Assembly (NCBI RefSeq): GCF_002352765.1
Contig: NZ_KZ293963.1
Span: 2,688,368 to 2,752,367, forward strand
DNA from: Alteribacter populi
GTDB taxonomy: Bacteria > Bacillota > Bacilli > Bacillales > Salisediminibacteriaceae
Direction: 5' to 3'
Length of the DNA stretch: 64,000 nucleotides
A model generated the notes under the pieces. The model was not told the DNA's origin. It saw only the letters and a list, made by a program, of their open reading frames with translations, and did no database searches. Shown here in pieces: positions 1-7,175 of the stretch. Both the position numbers and the translations under genes were made by a program. How positions within the stretch are numbered: position 1 is the first letter of the stretch; every line of letters starts with the position of its first letter.

Positions 1-39
1 AATCAATGTCATCCGTTCTTGTTCGTTCAATGTTGCCAT
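1..39 (-). CDS. 5' end of an unidentified gene (possibly glyA by position)
   Basis: Only the first 13 codons lie in the window, reading out of it on the minus strand. A GGAGG site sits 9 bases upstream of an ATG at 39 (MATLNEQERMTLI). A second ATG at 46, in another frame, lies too close to the same site. In B. subtilis the gene after ywlG is glyA (serine hydroxymethyltransferase), so glyA is the positional expectation. Thirteen residues do not allow a family call, and a terminator plus 570 bp separates it from ywlG, so it has its own promoter. Confidence 0.45.
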   Translation of the reverse strand, partial: MATLNEQERMTLI

Positions 40-284
40 TTTCCATCGCCTCCTCAAGTCATCCGTACCATTACGGCTAGCAAAATAAAGTCTGTTTAAT
101 TCCCTTAACAGTATACCTTATTTTCAATGTGAATTTCAAAATGCAGGTAAGATTTTTCAGAATGTTTTTTGAAAATGTAAGGTAAAAGATCTCAGGTAAG
201 TCTAGCGAAGATCGAAAGTGATTCATCATAGATTCACGCCTAGAATAGCGGAGCAGTAGGTCGAGGCGGAGAAGCGAGCTGTTT

Positions 285-480
285 CCGCTGATATTATGGT
301 GATTTCCGCTGATATATTGCCTATTTCCGCTGATACAAGACCCATTTCCGCTGATATATTACTTGAACAGGTGATAAAGCACCTACTCGCGTGGATATAT
401 TACTCAAATAATGAGTTTAAGGCAAATATTTGCGTCCATTTCCATCATTTTAGTAATGAAAGGGCTGTCACACTCAAAAA
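285..480. repeat. Dispersed element with 21-bp periodic head (family F, copy 1)
   Basis: Four copies of TTTCCGCTGATA recur about every 21 bp between 285 and 360. They are followed by a tail (CTTGAACAG, CCTACTC, GATATATTACTCAAAT, GGCAAA, TTTGCGTCC) found again in the same order at 44560-44835. Read in one frame the head gives a heptad-like Ile-Ser-Ala pattern, but no ribosome site or conserved frame supports a gene. The rest of 40-613 holds no gene: 521-600 is a copy of repeat family A. Confidence 0.7.
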
Positions 481-520
481 ATAGCAACAATCTAAGCGAA
501 ATGAGCTGTTATTAAAACAA

Positions 521-600
521 AGTCAGCTCGCATGTCTTAAAGTCTCAAGGATGCTTTTCTCTTGAGATGAGTGGCGTGAATGGAACTGGCCGCTTTATAT
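521..600. repeat. Dispersed intergenic repeat, family A, copy 1
   Basis: Contains the family A signature: AGTCTCAAGG, about 9 bases, then CTTGAGA, which can fold into a hairpin, followed by GAGTGGCGTGAA and GCCGCTTTATA. The best-preserved copy is at 54797-54935, and partial copies lie near 1310, 25830, 45200 and 47660. All are intergenic. Confidence 0.6.
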
Positions 601-613
601 TTCTTACCTTTCT

Positions 614-652
614 AAAAAACCCAAAAGACGTCATCAAGACGCTTCCGGGTTT
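614..652 (-). terminator. Rho-independent terminator after ywlG
   Basis: On the minus strand an AACCC/GGGTT stem continues inward through a GCGTC/GACGT pairing around a short loop and ends in a run of T. It lies 13 bases after the ywlG stop and ends the ywlE-rpiB-ywlG direction of transcription. Confidence 0.8.
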
Positions 653-664
653 GCTATCATCTAT

Positions 665-1252
665 CTATTCACACGTCGGATTATTTTCATCAGTACTTGA
701 TTCACTCGTATAAACCGCTCGTTCCCCGCCGATTAGTTTTGGCCTTGTCCGCGCAAGGGTAATGTGAGCGTCCCCAAGCGCTTTAACAGAGCTTCTAACC
801 GGCACCGCTACCGGTCTTAAATGCATCCCGATGAACGTATCACCGATATCGATCCCCGCGTGTGCCTGAATGCTTTCCACTAAGACCGGACAATTCATGT
901 GACGATAAGCAAAAGCTGCCATCGATCCTCCTGCCCGCGGCATCGGAATAGCAGCAACCTCGTCGAGACGATAGTCTCTAGCCGTTGTCTCTTCCACGAC
1001 TAAGGCGCGGTTTAAATGTTCACAGCATTGAAAAGCAAGCTGAATACCGGTTTTTTTTTGACATCGATCGAGTGCTTTCCAAATAGCATCAGCAATCTCT
1101 GTCGTTCCCGCTGTTCCAATGTGCTCTCCTTTAACTTCGCTTGTACTTGTGCCAATGACGAGAATCTGCCCTTCTTTTAAACTAGCTTTTTGATTAAGTT
1201 CGTCTAAAACGGTGCTCAGATCCTCTGTTATGCGCGAAAGAAGATCGGACAT
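665..1252 (-). CDS. ywlG: YwlG, TIGR01440/DUF436 family protein
   Basis: A 195-residue soluble protein of the YwlG family, whose biochemical function is not established. The N-terminal half carries the conserved glycine/threonine-rich stretch VIGTSTSEVKGEHIGTAGT, characteristic of the family. The longer frame begins with a GTG abutting the Shine-Dalgarno site. The ATG at 1252 has GGAG ten bases upstream and gives a natural start (MSDLLSRI). It follows rpiB as in B. subtilis and is closed by its own terminator. Identification rests on family pattern and synteny. I infer no enzymatic role. Confidence 0.9.
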   Translation of the reverse strand: MSDLLSRITEDLSTVLDELNQKASLKEGQILVIGTSTSEVKGEHIGTAGTTEIADAIWKALDRCQKKTGIQLAFQCCEHLNRALVVEETTARDYRLDEVAAIPMPRAGGSMAAFAYRHMNCPVLVESIQAHAGIDIGDTFIGMHLRPVAVPVRSSVKALGDAHITLARTRPKLIGGERAVYTSESSTDENNPTCE

Positions 1253-1303
1253 ACATTCCACGCTCCTTCAACTTTTTTAAAGAGGGTGTGTTAAGAAAAA
1301 CAG

Positions 1304-1372
1304 CGTACATGTTTTTAAGTCTAAGGGTGTTTCGCTCTTGAGACTAGCTGTCCGCTTATACTGACCTTTCAA
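1304..1372. repeat. Degenerate family A repeat between ywlG and rpiB
   Basis: Carries the family A order TTTTTAAGTCTAAGG, CTCTTGAGAC, AGCTGTCCGCTTATACT, with the internal GAGTGGCGTGAAGG segment deleted. It fills most of the 186-bp gap and has no coding potential of its own. Confidence 0.5.
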
Positions 1373-1451
1373 AAAATCCAGGAAAAGCCGGTCGAGACCG
1401 CTCTGCTCACAGCTGCGCAGCCTCTTCCGAACCCGCACTTAACGTTCGATG

Positions 1452-1889
1452 TTATCCCTCGTAATCTGCAATTTTTTCAATCCGCTTTGCATGGCGGCCG
1501 CCTTCGAATTCAGTCGTAAGCCAAACTTTTGCAATTTCACGAGCGAGGCCTGGCCCAATAATTCTTCCACCCATAGCAAGTACGTTGCTATTGTTGTGCT
1601 CGCGCGTTGCTTTTGCACTAAACACATCGTGTACAAGGGCACATCGAATCCCTTTTACTTTATTTGCAGCAATGGACATTCCGATTCCTGTACCACAAAT
1701 AACAATCCCCCGATCGACTTCGTTGTTGGCTACCTTTTCAGCTACAGGGAACCCGTAGTCAGGATAGTCTACCGAGTCATTGCAGTCACACCCTACGTCT
1801 TCATAGGATATTTGCAGCTCGTCCATTAACGATTTAATTTCATCTTTTAAATTTGCTCCTCCATGATCTGAACCAATGGCTACTTTCAT
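1452..1889 (-). CDS. rpiB: Ribose 5-phosphate isomerase B
   Basis: Interconverts ribose 5-phosphate and ribulose 5-phosphate in the pentose phosphate pathway (RpiB/LacAB fold, cytosolic). The 145-residue product has SDHGG near the start (Asp8, His9), the catalytic-loop CGTGIGMSIAANK with Cys65, and His98 in REHNNSN, matching the usual RpiB catalytic positions. The frame extends ten codons further upstream, but ATG 1889 has AAGGAGG about 11 bases before it and matches the family start MKVAIGSDHG. It sits between ywlE and ywlG as in B. subtilis, with a decayed chemotaxis gene inserted in the ywlE side. Confidence 0.95.
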   Translation of the reverse strand: MKVAIGSDHGGANLKDEIKSLMDELQISYEDVGCDCNDSVDYPDYGFPVAEKVANNEVDRGIVICGTGIGMSIAANKVKGIRCALVHDVFSAKATREHNNSNVLAMGGRIIGPGLAREIAKVWLTTEFEGGRHAKRIEKIADYEG

Positions 1890-2120
1890 GATGTAGTCTG
1901 CCTCCTTGTGATTTTCCATAAAACGTAAACAAGTTTATAGAATGTTTAAAAAGTACGAAAAAAAGCTGCCGAAAAGACCTTTTCTTAAAGCCTTGACGTC
2001 CTTTTGTTAGAGCCTTGATCTGTCTCTACCTCTACTAAAAGGACACTCGAGTGTAGCTCATTTTTCGACTTTTCTTATCCTACATACTATTATATCAAAA
2101 GCCTGTTGTATTTTACCTAA

Positions 2121-2493
2121 TTAAACGTGAAACTTCCTGGTGATTTTTTTCAGTTTTCCTTCTTCCAGAGACAGCATTTCAAAAGCTGCGGCAATCTGTT
2201 ACGTAACGGCCGTTTATTCTTGACTAACTGAGCTTACTTCCGCAGCACCTGCCGACGTTTGTTCCGCAATCACGGCTACTTCCTTTAATTGAATAGCAGA
2301 TTTTCGTACAGATGTCATTTGGCGTTCGACAAGCTGAGATGTGAGATTATTTCTGTCGTTTGTGACCCATTTTCTACTTCCGAATTGGCAACCTTTACTT
2401 GATCGTAAGTTGTCCGATGATCAGTAGGGAAATGCCTTGGACCGCTTTACTGCTTTCATCTGCTAATTTTCTCACTTCTTCGGCAAATAACTT
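2121..2493 (-). pseudogene. Remnant of a methyl-accepting chemotaxis protein signalling domain
   Basis: Three consecutive pieces in shifting frames match the C-terminal signalling domain of methyl-accepting chemotaxis proteins. First comes FAEEVRKLADESSKAVQGIS at 2431-2490. Then, after a frameshift, QVKVANSEVENGSQTT. After another shift come AEQTSAGAAEVSSVSQE, two stops, and QIAAAFEMLSLEEGKLKK with a final stop at 2121. FAEEVRKLA is the hallmark hairpin-tip sequence of these receptors. At least two frameshifts and two in-frame stops show it is dead. Its 5' part (sensor, membrane and HAMP regions) is missing: homology ends abruptly about 20 bp after the ywlE stop. Confidence 0.85.
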
Positions 2494-2513
2494 TATCCTT
2501 TTTTAACAAGCTA

Positions 2514-3167
2514 CTATGTTAACTTTTTGATAAGCTTGTCCATCGCCGCTTCGACTTCTGCGAGTGTTTCTAAGTATATCGCTTTGTCTCCCCCGAACGG
2601 ATCTGCAATATCTTCTGATGGCAATTTAGCCGTAAGTTCGTCGATCGCTTCTTGGTGTGGTTTAATTTCATCAAGTAGTTTCCGTTTAAGATTCTGCTGT
2701 TTATTGATGCCCTTATTGGCGTTATATTGGTCTATTTTTCCTTGATTTTCAGTTAGAAATTGGGCCCGCTTCATTTCAAGCTGTGCGAGCTCGTGATCCA
2801 GCTTCTCTTTGTTCTTTTGTAGATCAGGGTCGTCATTTACAAACTCATTGAACGTATAAACCTGATGATGACGTTCTGGAAAAAGTTCGATGATTCTTCG
2901 CTTATGGCCCTGCGTCATCGTTAAAACGATATCGGCCCAATCTAGCAGCTTAGGTGTCACCGATTGAGATTGATGGTCATGAGCTAGCCCTCTTTCTTGA
3001 AGCGCAGCCTTCGATCCTTCTGAAATAGGCATGCCCTCCATGGCGTGAATCCCCGCAGAGCGCGCTTCAAATCCAATTGAATTCCCTTTGGTTTTTTCTT
3101 TGAAAATAGCCTCTGCCAACGGACTGCGGCACGTATTGCCTGTACAAACAAACAGTACTTTTTTCAT
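2514..3167 (-). CDS. ywlE: YwlE-type protein arginine phosphatase with a helical insertion
   Basis: Low-molecular-weight phosphatase fold. The P-loop VCTGNTCRSP (Cys8, Thr12, Arg14) has Thr at the position that marks YwlE arginine phosphatases, which reverse McsB phospho-arginine tags. The DPFGG general-acid loop is at residues 189-193. Canonical YwlE is about 150 residues and this product is 217. The excess is a charged, Lys/Glu/Gln-rich, helix-forming segment at about residues 111-183, inserted between VYTFNEF and the DPFGG loop and probably a coiled-coil hairpin. ATG 3167 has GGAG eight bases upstream and the family start MKKVLFVCTG. The insertion is in frame with no sign of frameshift. 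Confidence 0.9.
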   Translation of the reverse strand: MKKVLFVCTGNTCRSPLAEAIFKEKTKGNSIGFEARSAGIHAMEGMPISEGSKAALQERGLAHDHQSQSVTPKLLDWADIVLTMTQGHKRRIIELFPERHHQVYTFNEFVNDDPDLQKNKEKLDHELAQLEMKRAQFLTENQGKIDQYNANKGINKQQNLKRKLLDEIKPHQEAIDELTAKLPSEDIADPFGGDKAIYLETLAEVEAAMDKLIKKLT

Positions 3168-3367
3168 TGCTGCCACTCCTTCTCTATCGATCATTATACA
3201 CCTTTATGTACTTTTCTTATATCCTATTTCTTCCCTTTTTTCCGATCCTCACACGTATATTTTACCATCATTACCCTTTGAAGCCGGATAAGACTTTGTG
3301 AATGAATGAGAAGATTTCAGAAAATAGCATGTGCTTAAAATATTGGTTGATTGGATGTCATCGATTT

Positions 3368-3910
3368 TCATATAAAAAGGATTTTAATACCAAATCCAAT
3401 CAAAATTAATCCCCCGAGCATTTCACTATAACTGCCGAAAATTCCTTCGACCTTTCTGCCTAAAAGTAAGCCCGCCCAAGTTAATACAGCGCTGATAACT
3501 CCAAAACTCACAAGGGTAAAAACGGTTTTCGCTCCGAGCATCCCTAAACTAAGCCCAACAGAAAAACTATCGATGCTTACACTGACAGAAAATAGAATGA
3601 GCCCCCACCCCACCGGCTTCAACAAAGACTTCCGATTCTGTGAAAATGAGGAATAGATCATTTGTAATCCGAGAATAACCAACACTGCCGCTCCAAAAAC
3701 GTAGGCAAAAATGCCGATATATTGCGAAACAATTTTACCTAACACCATTCCGACCAAGGGCATGGCGACATGAAAAAAGCCGACAGCGATACCAATGAAT
3801 GCGATTTGACGTACCCTTAATCCGATCATGCCAATGCCGACCGAAATCGAAAACGCATCCATGCTTAAGGCAAAGGCCATCATCACTAATGTCAACACTT
3901 CTCCAAACAC
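3368..3910 (-). CDS. mntP: Manganese efflux pump MntP
   Basis: Small integral membrane Mn(II) exporter (MntP/YwlD family). The 180-residue product has six predicted hydrophobic helices arranged as two homologous triplets. The family motif MMAFALSMDAFSISVGIG lies in helix 1 and its counterpart FSVSVSIDSFSVGLSLGMLG in the second half, each with the conserved membrane Asp. The longest frame starts at GTG 4000 but adds 30 non-membrane residues. GTG 3910 with AAGGGGTGA just upstream gives the normal family length. The Shine-Dalgarno lies in the 3' arm of a strong hairpin (3918-3958), which suggests translational control. Confidence 0.9.
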   Translation of the reverse strand: MFGEVLTLVMMAFALSMDAFSISVGIGMIGLRVRQIAFIGIAVGFFHVAMPLVGMVLGKIVSQYIGIFAYVFGAAVLVILGLQMIYSSFSQNRKSLLKPVGWGLILFSVSVSIDSFSVGLSLGMLGAKTVFTLVSFGVISAVLTWAGLLLGRKVEGIFGSYSEMLGGLILIGFGIKILFI

Positions 3911-3917
3911 AAAATCA

Positions 3918-3958
3918 CCCCTTGGACCTGCTATTCTACCGTATGCAAGTCCAAAGGG
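3918..3958 (-). promoter_or_regulatory. Hairpin sequestering the mntP ribosome-binding site
   Basis: On the minus strand CCCTTTGGACTTG (3946-3958) pairs with CAGGTCCAAGGGG (3918-3930) over 13 bp, with two G-T wobbles and a 15-nt loop. The 3' arm contains the GGGG of the mntP Shine-Dalgarno. Upstream elements GAGTAGC (3992-3998) and AGCAGGTCC faintly resemble the yybP-ykoY manganese riboswitch core, but the required flanking pairings are not evident. Only the sequestering hairpin is claimed. Confidence 0.55.
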
Positions 3959-4023
3959 TTTTATATCTAGAGGATGTTGACTAGCTTCTACGCTACTCAC
4001 ATATTAACACCATACGTCCCTTT

Positions 4024-5265
4024 GCTTTTTGGCTGAATTCTTTCCCTTTTGTGTTGAATAAACTTACTTTTGTGATGAATTCCTGCTCTTTTGTGTAGAA
4101 TTCTTTCATTTTGCTGAAGATCTTCTTCCTTTTGGCTGAATTCTTTCCCTTTTGTGTTGAATAAACTTATTTTTGTGATGAATTCCTGCTCTTTTGTGTA
4201 GAATTCCTTCTCTTTGCTGAAGGTCTTCTTCCTTTTGGCTGAATTCTTCCCTTTTGTGTAGAATAAACTTACTTTTGTGGTGAATTCCTACTCTTTTGTG
4301 TAGAATTCTTTCATTTTGCTGAAGATCTTCTTCCTTTTGGCTGAATTCTTTCCCTTTTGTGTTGAATAAACTTATTTTTGTGATGAATTCCTGCTCTTTT
4401 GTGTAGAATTCTTTCATTTTGCTGAAGATCTTCTTCCTTTTGGCTGAATTCTTTCCCTTTTGTGTTGAATAAACTTATTTTTGTGATGAATTCCTGCTCT
4501 TTTGTGTTGAATAAACTTACTTTTGTGTAGAATTCTTTCATTTTGCTGAAGATCTACTTCCTTTTGGCTGAATTCTTTCCCTTTTGTGTAGAATAAACTT
4601 ACTTTCGTGTAGAATCGTTTCACTTTGCTGAAGATCTACTTCCTTTTGGCTGAATTCTTTCCCTTTTGTGTAGAATAAACTTACTTTTTTGTTGAATTCC
4701 TGCTCTTTTGTGTAGAATTCTTTCATTTTGCTGAATTCTTGCTCTTTTGTGTTGAATAAACTTACTTTTGTGATGAATTCCTGCTCTTTTGTGTAGAATC
4801 CTTTCACTTTGCTGAAGATCTTCTTCCTTTTGGCTGAATTCTTTCCCTTTTGTGTTGAATAAACTTACTTTTGTGATGAATTCCTGCTCTTTTGTGTAGA
4901 ATCCTTTCACTTTGCTGAAGATCTTCTTCCTTTTGGCTGAATTCTTTCTCTTTTGTGTTGAATAAAATTACTTTTGTGGTGAATTCTTGCTCTTTTGTGT
5001 AGAATTCCTTCTCTTTGCTGAAGATCTTCTTCCTTTTTGGCTGAATTCTTTCCCTTTTGTGTTGAATAAACTTACTTTTGTGATGAATTCCTGCTCTTTT
5101 GAGTAGAATTCCTTCTCTTTGCTGAAGATCTTCTTCCTTTTGGCTGAATTCTTTCTCTTTTGTGGTGAATAAACTTACTTTTGTGGTGAATTCTTGCTCT
5201 TTTGTGTAGAATAAACTTACTTTCGTGTAGAATTCCTGCTCTTTTGTGTAGAATCCCTTCATTTT
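4024..5265. repeat. 1.2-kb tandem array of about 103-bp units built from 21-bp subrepeats
   Basis: The string GGCTGAATTC recurs at 4031, 4134, 4237, 4339, 4442, 4566, 4648, 4832, 4935, 5039 and 5142, so the usual step is 102-104 bp, with irregular steps of 124, 82 and 184. Each unit is five subrepeats of about 21, 21, 21, 18 and 22 bp, each beginning GAAT or GAAG and mostly containing CTTTTGTG. On the minus strand each 21-bp block reads as a charged heptad such as EFYTKEQ or LFNTKGK. Because 103 is not a multiple of three, the frame changes every unit and no single protein is maintained. Several overlapping open frames are by-products of this. There are no ribosome sites. Confidence 0.9.
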
Positions 5266-5268
5266 GCA

Positions 5269-5395
5269 CGCCGCCTCGATCTTCTCGGCTCTTTTTTTAA
5301 CACGCACTTCTACACATTTATCTTAAAAAGGATGTTCAAAAAGCTATCCAATTCTCGTCGGTTTTGCTCATCAGCGCACTTCTTGAACCTCAGGT
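5269..5395. repeat. Family B foldback fragments flanking the tandem array
   Basis: 5269-5310 matches the right interior of family B (CCGCCTCGATCTTCTCGGCTC, one base omitted here from a longer match, then a T run). At 5329 a short foldback begins GTTCAAAAAG and ends CTTCTTGAAC about 65 bp later. Both lie between the tandem array and the ywlC stop. Confidence 0.55.
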
Positions 5396-5418
5396 TTTGT
5401 TAGCTTCCTTATAATCTT

Positions 5419-6483
5419 CTACTCTTCATTTTCAACAACAATCCGGTTAGCTGCTGCTTTTCGTAAACGATTCATAATCGCTTGTCCTATATCTGTTTCC
5501 GGGTACACTTGGGCAATAATAACGTCAACTTCCCCATGATCATCAAACTGACGTAAGGCACCGTATAAACCTCGCGCCACCGACGCCAGATTGTCACGTG
5601 TTCCGCACGTAACCGTCGTGACTCCTTCAAACGAGCCTGCTTTCTCTTCCGTTACAAGAACACCGACGCCAAGACCTTCTTGCTTAGCTTTGTCAATTTG
5701 ACGTTGAAAAAATGAATCCGTTCCTTCAACGAGAGTCACTTTTGCAATTGGCGCGTAGTGTGTGTATTTCATCCCCGGTGATCGCGGGGCTTCCTGTTCT
5801 TCTATAAGTGAAGGATCCACATCCACCGGTCCAACGACACGTTCAATCTTCTCTTTTGTGAGACCTCCTGGACGTAAAATCATCGGCACTTCTCCCGAAC
5901 AGTCGATAACGGTTGATTCAACACCAACCCCCGTAGGTCCGCCATTTACAATTCCGGCGATTTTTCCATCCAAATCCCCAAATACGTGGTCAGCAGTCGT
6001 TGGACTCGGTCGGCCAGAAGTGTTTGCACTCGGAGCGGCAACCGGCAAAGCAGCCTCCGTTAAAATCGCAAGAGCAACCGGATGATCAGGCATACGGATC
6101 GCTACAGTTGGAAGTTCCGCCGTCACCTTTGTGGATAACGTACCGTTATGTGGAAAAACAATCGTTAACGGACCCGGCCAAAACGCATCCATTAACTGTT
6201 TAGCTTTTTTATTCACAGTAGAGACATAATCATAAACAAGATCCCGACTGGCAATGTGGACAATTAACGGATTATCAGACGGTCGTCCTTTCGCCTGAAA
6301 AACACGGTCAATCGCGTCGTCTGATTGGGCATTCCCACCTAACCCGTACACGGTCTCTGTAGGAAAAGCGACAACTTGCTGATCTTTTAAAAGTTGCGCT
6401 GCAGCTTTAATCTGTGGATGTTCACAAAGGTTATCCACACCTTCATCCACAACCCAATAATGTGTATTCATCGATGAGTGCAT
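5419..6483 (-). CDS. ywlC: Threonylcarbamoyl-AMP synthase (Sua5/YwlC)
   Basis: Makes threonylcarbamoyl-AMP from threonine, bicarbonate and ATP for the universal t6A37 tRNA modification. The 354-residue product has an N-terminal YrdC domain (AAQLLKDQQVVAFPTETVYG, then KGRPSDNPLIVHI, then SANTSGRPSPT) and a C-terminal Sua5 domain, which is the full Bacillus two-domain form (about 346 residues in B. subtilis). The raw frame has 34 extra upstream codons. ATG 6483 has GGAGG seven bases upstream and a second ATG lies at 6486. It is next to ywlB, with a DnaA-box cluster in and around the gap. Confidence 0.94.
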   Translation of the reverse strand: MHSSMNTHYWVVDEGVDNLCEHPQIKAAAQLLKDQQVVAFPTETVYGLGGNAQSDDAIDRVFQAKGRPSDNPLIVHIASRDLVYDYVSTVNKKAKQLMDAFWPGPLTIVFPHNGTLSTKVTAELPTVAIRMPDHPVALAILTEAALPVAAPSANTSGRPSPTTADHVFGDLDGKIAGIVNGGPTGVGVESTVIDCSGEVPMILRPGGLTKEKIERVVGPVDVDPSLIEEQEAPRSPGMKYTHYAPIAKVTLVEGTDSFFQRQIDKAKQEGLGVGVLVTEEKAGSFEGVTTVTCGTRDNLASVARGLYGALRQFDDHGEVDVIIAQVYPETDIGQAIMNRLRKAAANRIVVENEE

Positions 6484-6577
6484 CATTCGTTCCTCCTTGC
6501 TGCCATCTATTGTGCGATGAATGCTCACGATTGTCAATACTGACAGAGGGAAGATCCCGAAACACGACCGAAGAGAG

Positions 6578-6669
6578 TTACCCACAACAAATAGTGGATA
6601 ACTCTCTATTTTTGTTGATAACTTGTGGGCAACCCATTCAATTATCCACAGTTATTCTTGTGTGCATAA
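6578..6669. promoter_or_regulatory. DnaA-box cluster, ywlC-ywlB junction
   Basis: Five DnaA-box-like 9-mers lie within 92 bp: TTACCCACA at 6578, TTATCCACT (minus) at 6593-6601, TTGCCCACA (minus) at 6624-6632, a perfect TTATCCACA at 6642-6650, and TTATGCACA (minus) at 6661-6669. A further perfect box lies inside ywlC at 6431-6439. The last two overlap the 3' end of ywlB. The B. subtilis ywlC-ywlB gap is one of the known DnaA-box clusters that bind DnaA and moderate initiation, so the function is inferred by position. Confidence 0.75.
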
Positions 6670-7090
6670 CTTTCGGACTTCGAGTCACATTTTGTTTATA
6701 GTGCTTCGATTCCTTTACCTTCTGCGGTATTTGCTCGTCCGCTATCAAGGAAAACCCCATTTGTTCAAGGAACGATTGCTGGCCAGCTGTTAATAAGTAT
6801 AAGGAGCGGTAGCCTTTTTGCCCCGCAAATGCTGTAGCTGTTTCTAAAAATTCGAGTAGAAAAGCACCCGTCACTTTTTCCGAGTCAATCACGAGAGAAC
6901 GGAGAAACACTTCTTCTTCACCGATTTCAGCTAAGCCCGCTGTCGCGACGAGTTCAGCTTGATCATTCTCTGCAACAAGAAACTCCGTCGGTTCTTGATC
7001 ATAAACTTGTTCAACAACACCTGCTTTAACTAGTAAACGTTGCAGCTTTAATGTATCTTCTTCCTCTGCTTTTCGCACAATTACACTCAC
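6638..7090 (-). CDS. ywlB: YwlB, GNAT-family N-acetyltransferase
   Basis: A 150-residue GNAT acetyltransferase, the same length as B. subtilis YwlB. It has the fold's order of features: N-terminal VIVRKAEEEDTLKLQRLL, central strands ending in EEVFLRSLVID, a segment at the acetyl-CoA-binding helix position (residues 80-95, without a classical RxxGxG/A), and a C-terminal FLEQMGFS. The acyl acceptor is unknown. GTG 7090 is preferred over GTG 7099 because GGAAGG directly abuts the latter and lies nine bases from the former. Its 3' end carries DnaA boxes. Confidence 0.85.
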   Translation of the reverse strand: MSVIVRKAEEEDTLKLQRLLVKAGVVEQVYDQEPTEFLVAENDQAELVATAGLAEIGEEEVFLRSLVIDSEKVTGAFLLEFLETATAFAGQKGYRSLYLLTAGQQSFLEQMGFSLIADEQIPQKVKESKHYKQNVTRSPKVMHTRITVDN

Positions 7091-7131
7091 AATATCCACC
7101 CTTCCTTTCGAATGCCAATTTCTACACTCTA

Positions 7132-7175
7132 TGTGGACAAGTTGTGGATTATTCGAAAACAGGACAGATTATCCA
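7132..7175. promoter_or_regulatory. Second group of DnaA-box-like sites between ywlB and spoIIR
   Basis: TTGTCCACA (minus, 7132-7140), TAATCCACA (minus, 7143-7151) and TTATCCAAA (7167-7175) lie within 44 bp, upstream of ywlB and touching the spoIIR stop. None is a perfect box. They probably form the outer part of the ywlC-ywlB cluster. Confidence 0.45.

Noticed and set aside
1449..1829. 126-residue plus-strand frame opposite rpiB
   Set aside because: Exact antisense of a well-supported gene, with no independent motif.
3931..4002. Full yybP-ykoY manganese riboswitch before mntP
   Set aside because: Only fragments of the consensus are visible and the first stem cannot be drawn. Kept as a hypothesis under the sequestering hairpin.
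4024..5265. CRISPR-like array
   Set aside because: There are no unique spacers: blocks are all related to one another, and no cas gene is in the window.
4106..5307. Six overlapping open frames of 65-167 residues across the tandem array
   Set aside because: They are created by the repeat unit changing frame at each copy, share sequence in different frames, and have no ribosome sites. The array is reported as repeat DNA instead.
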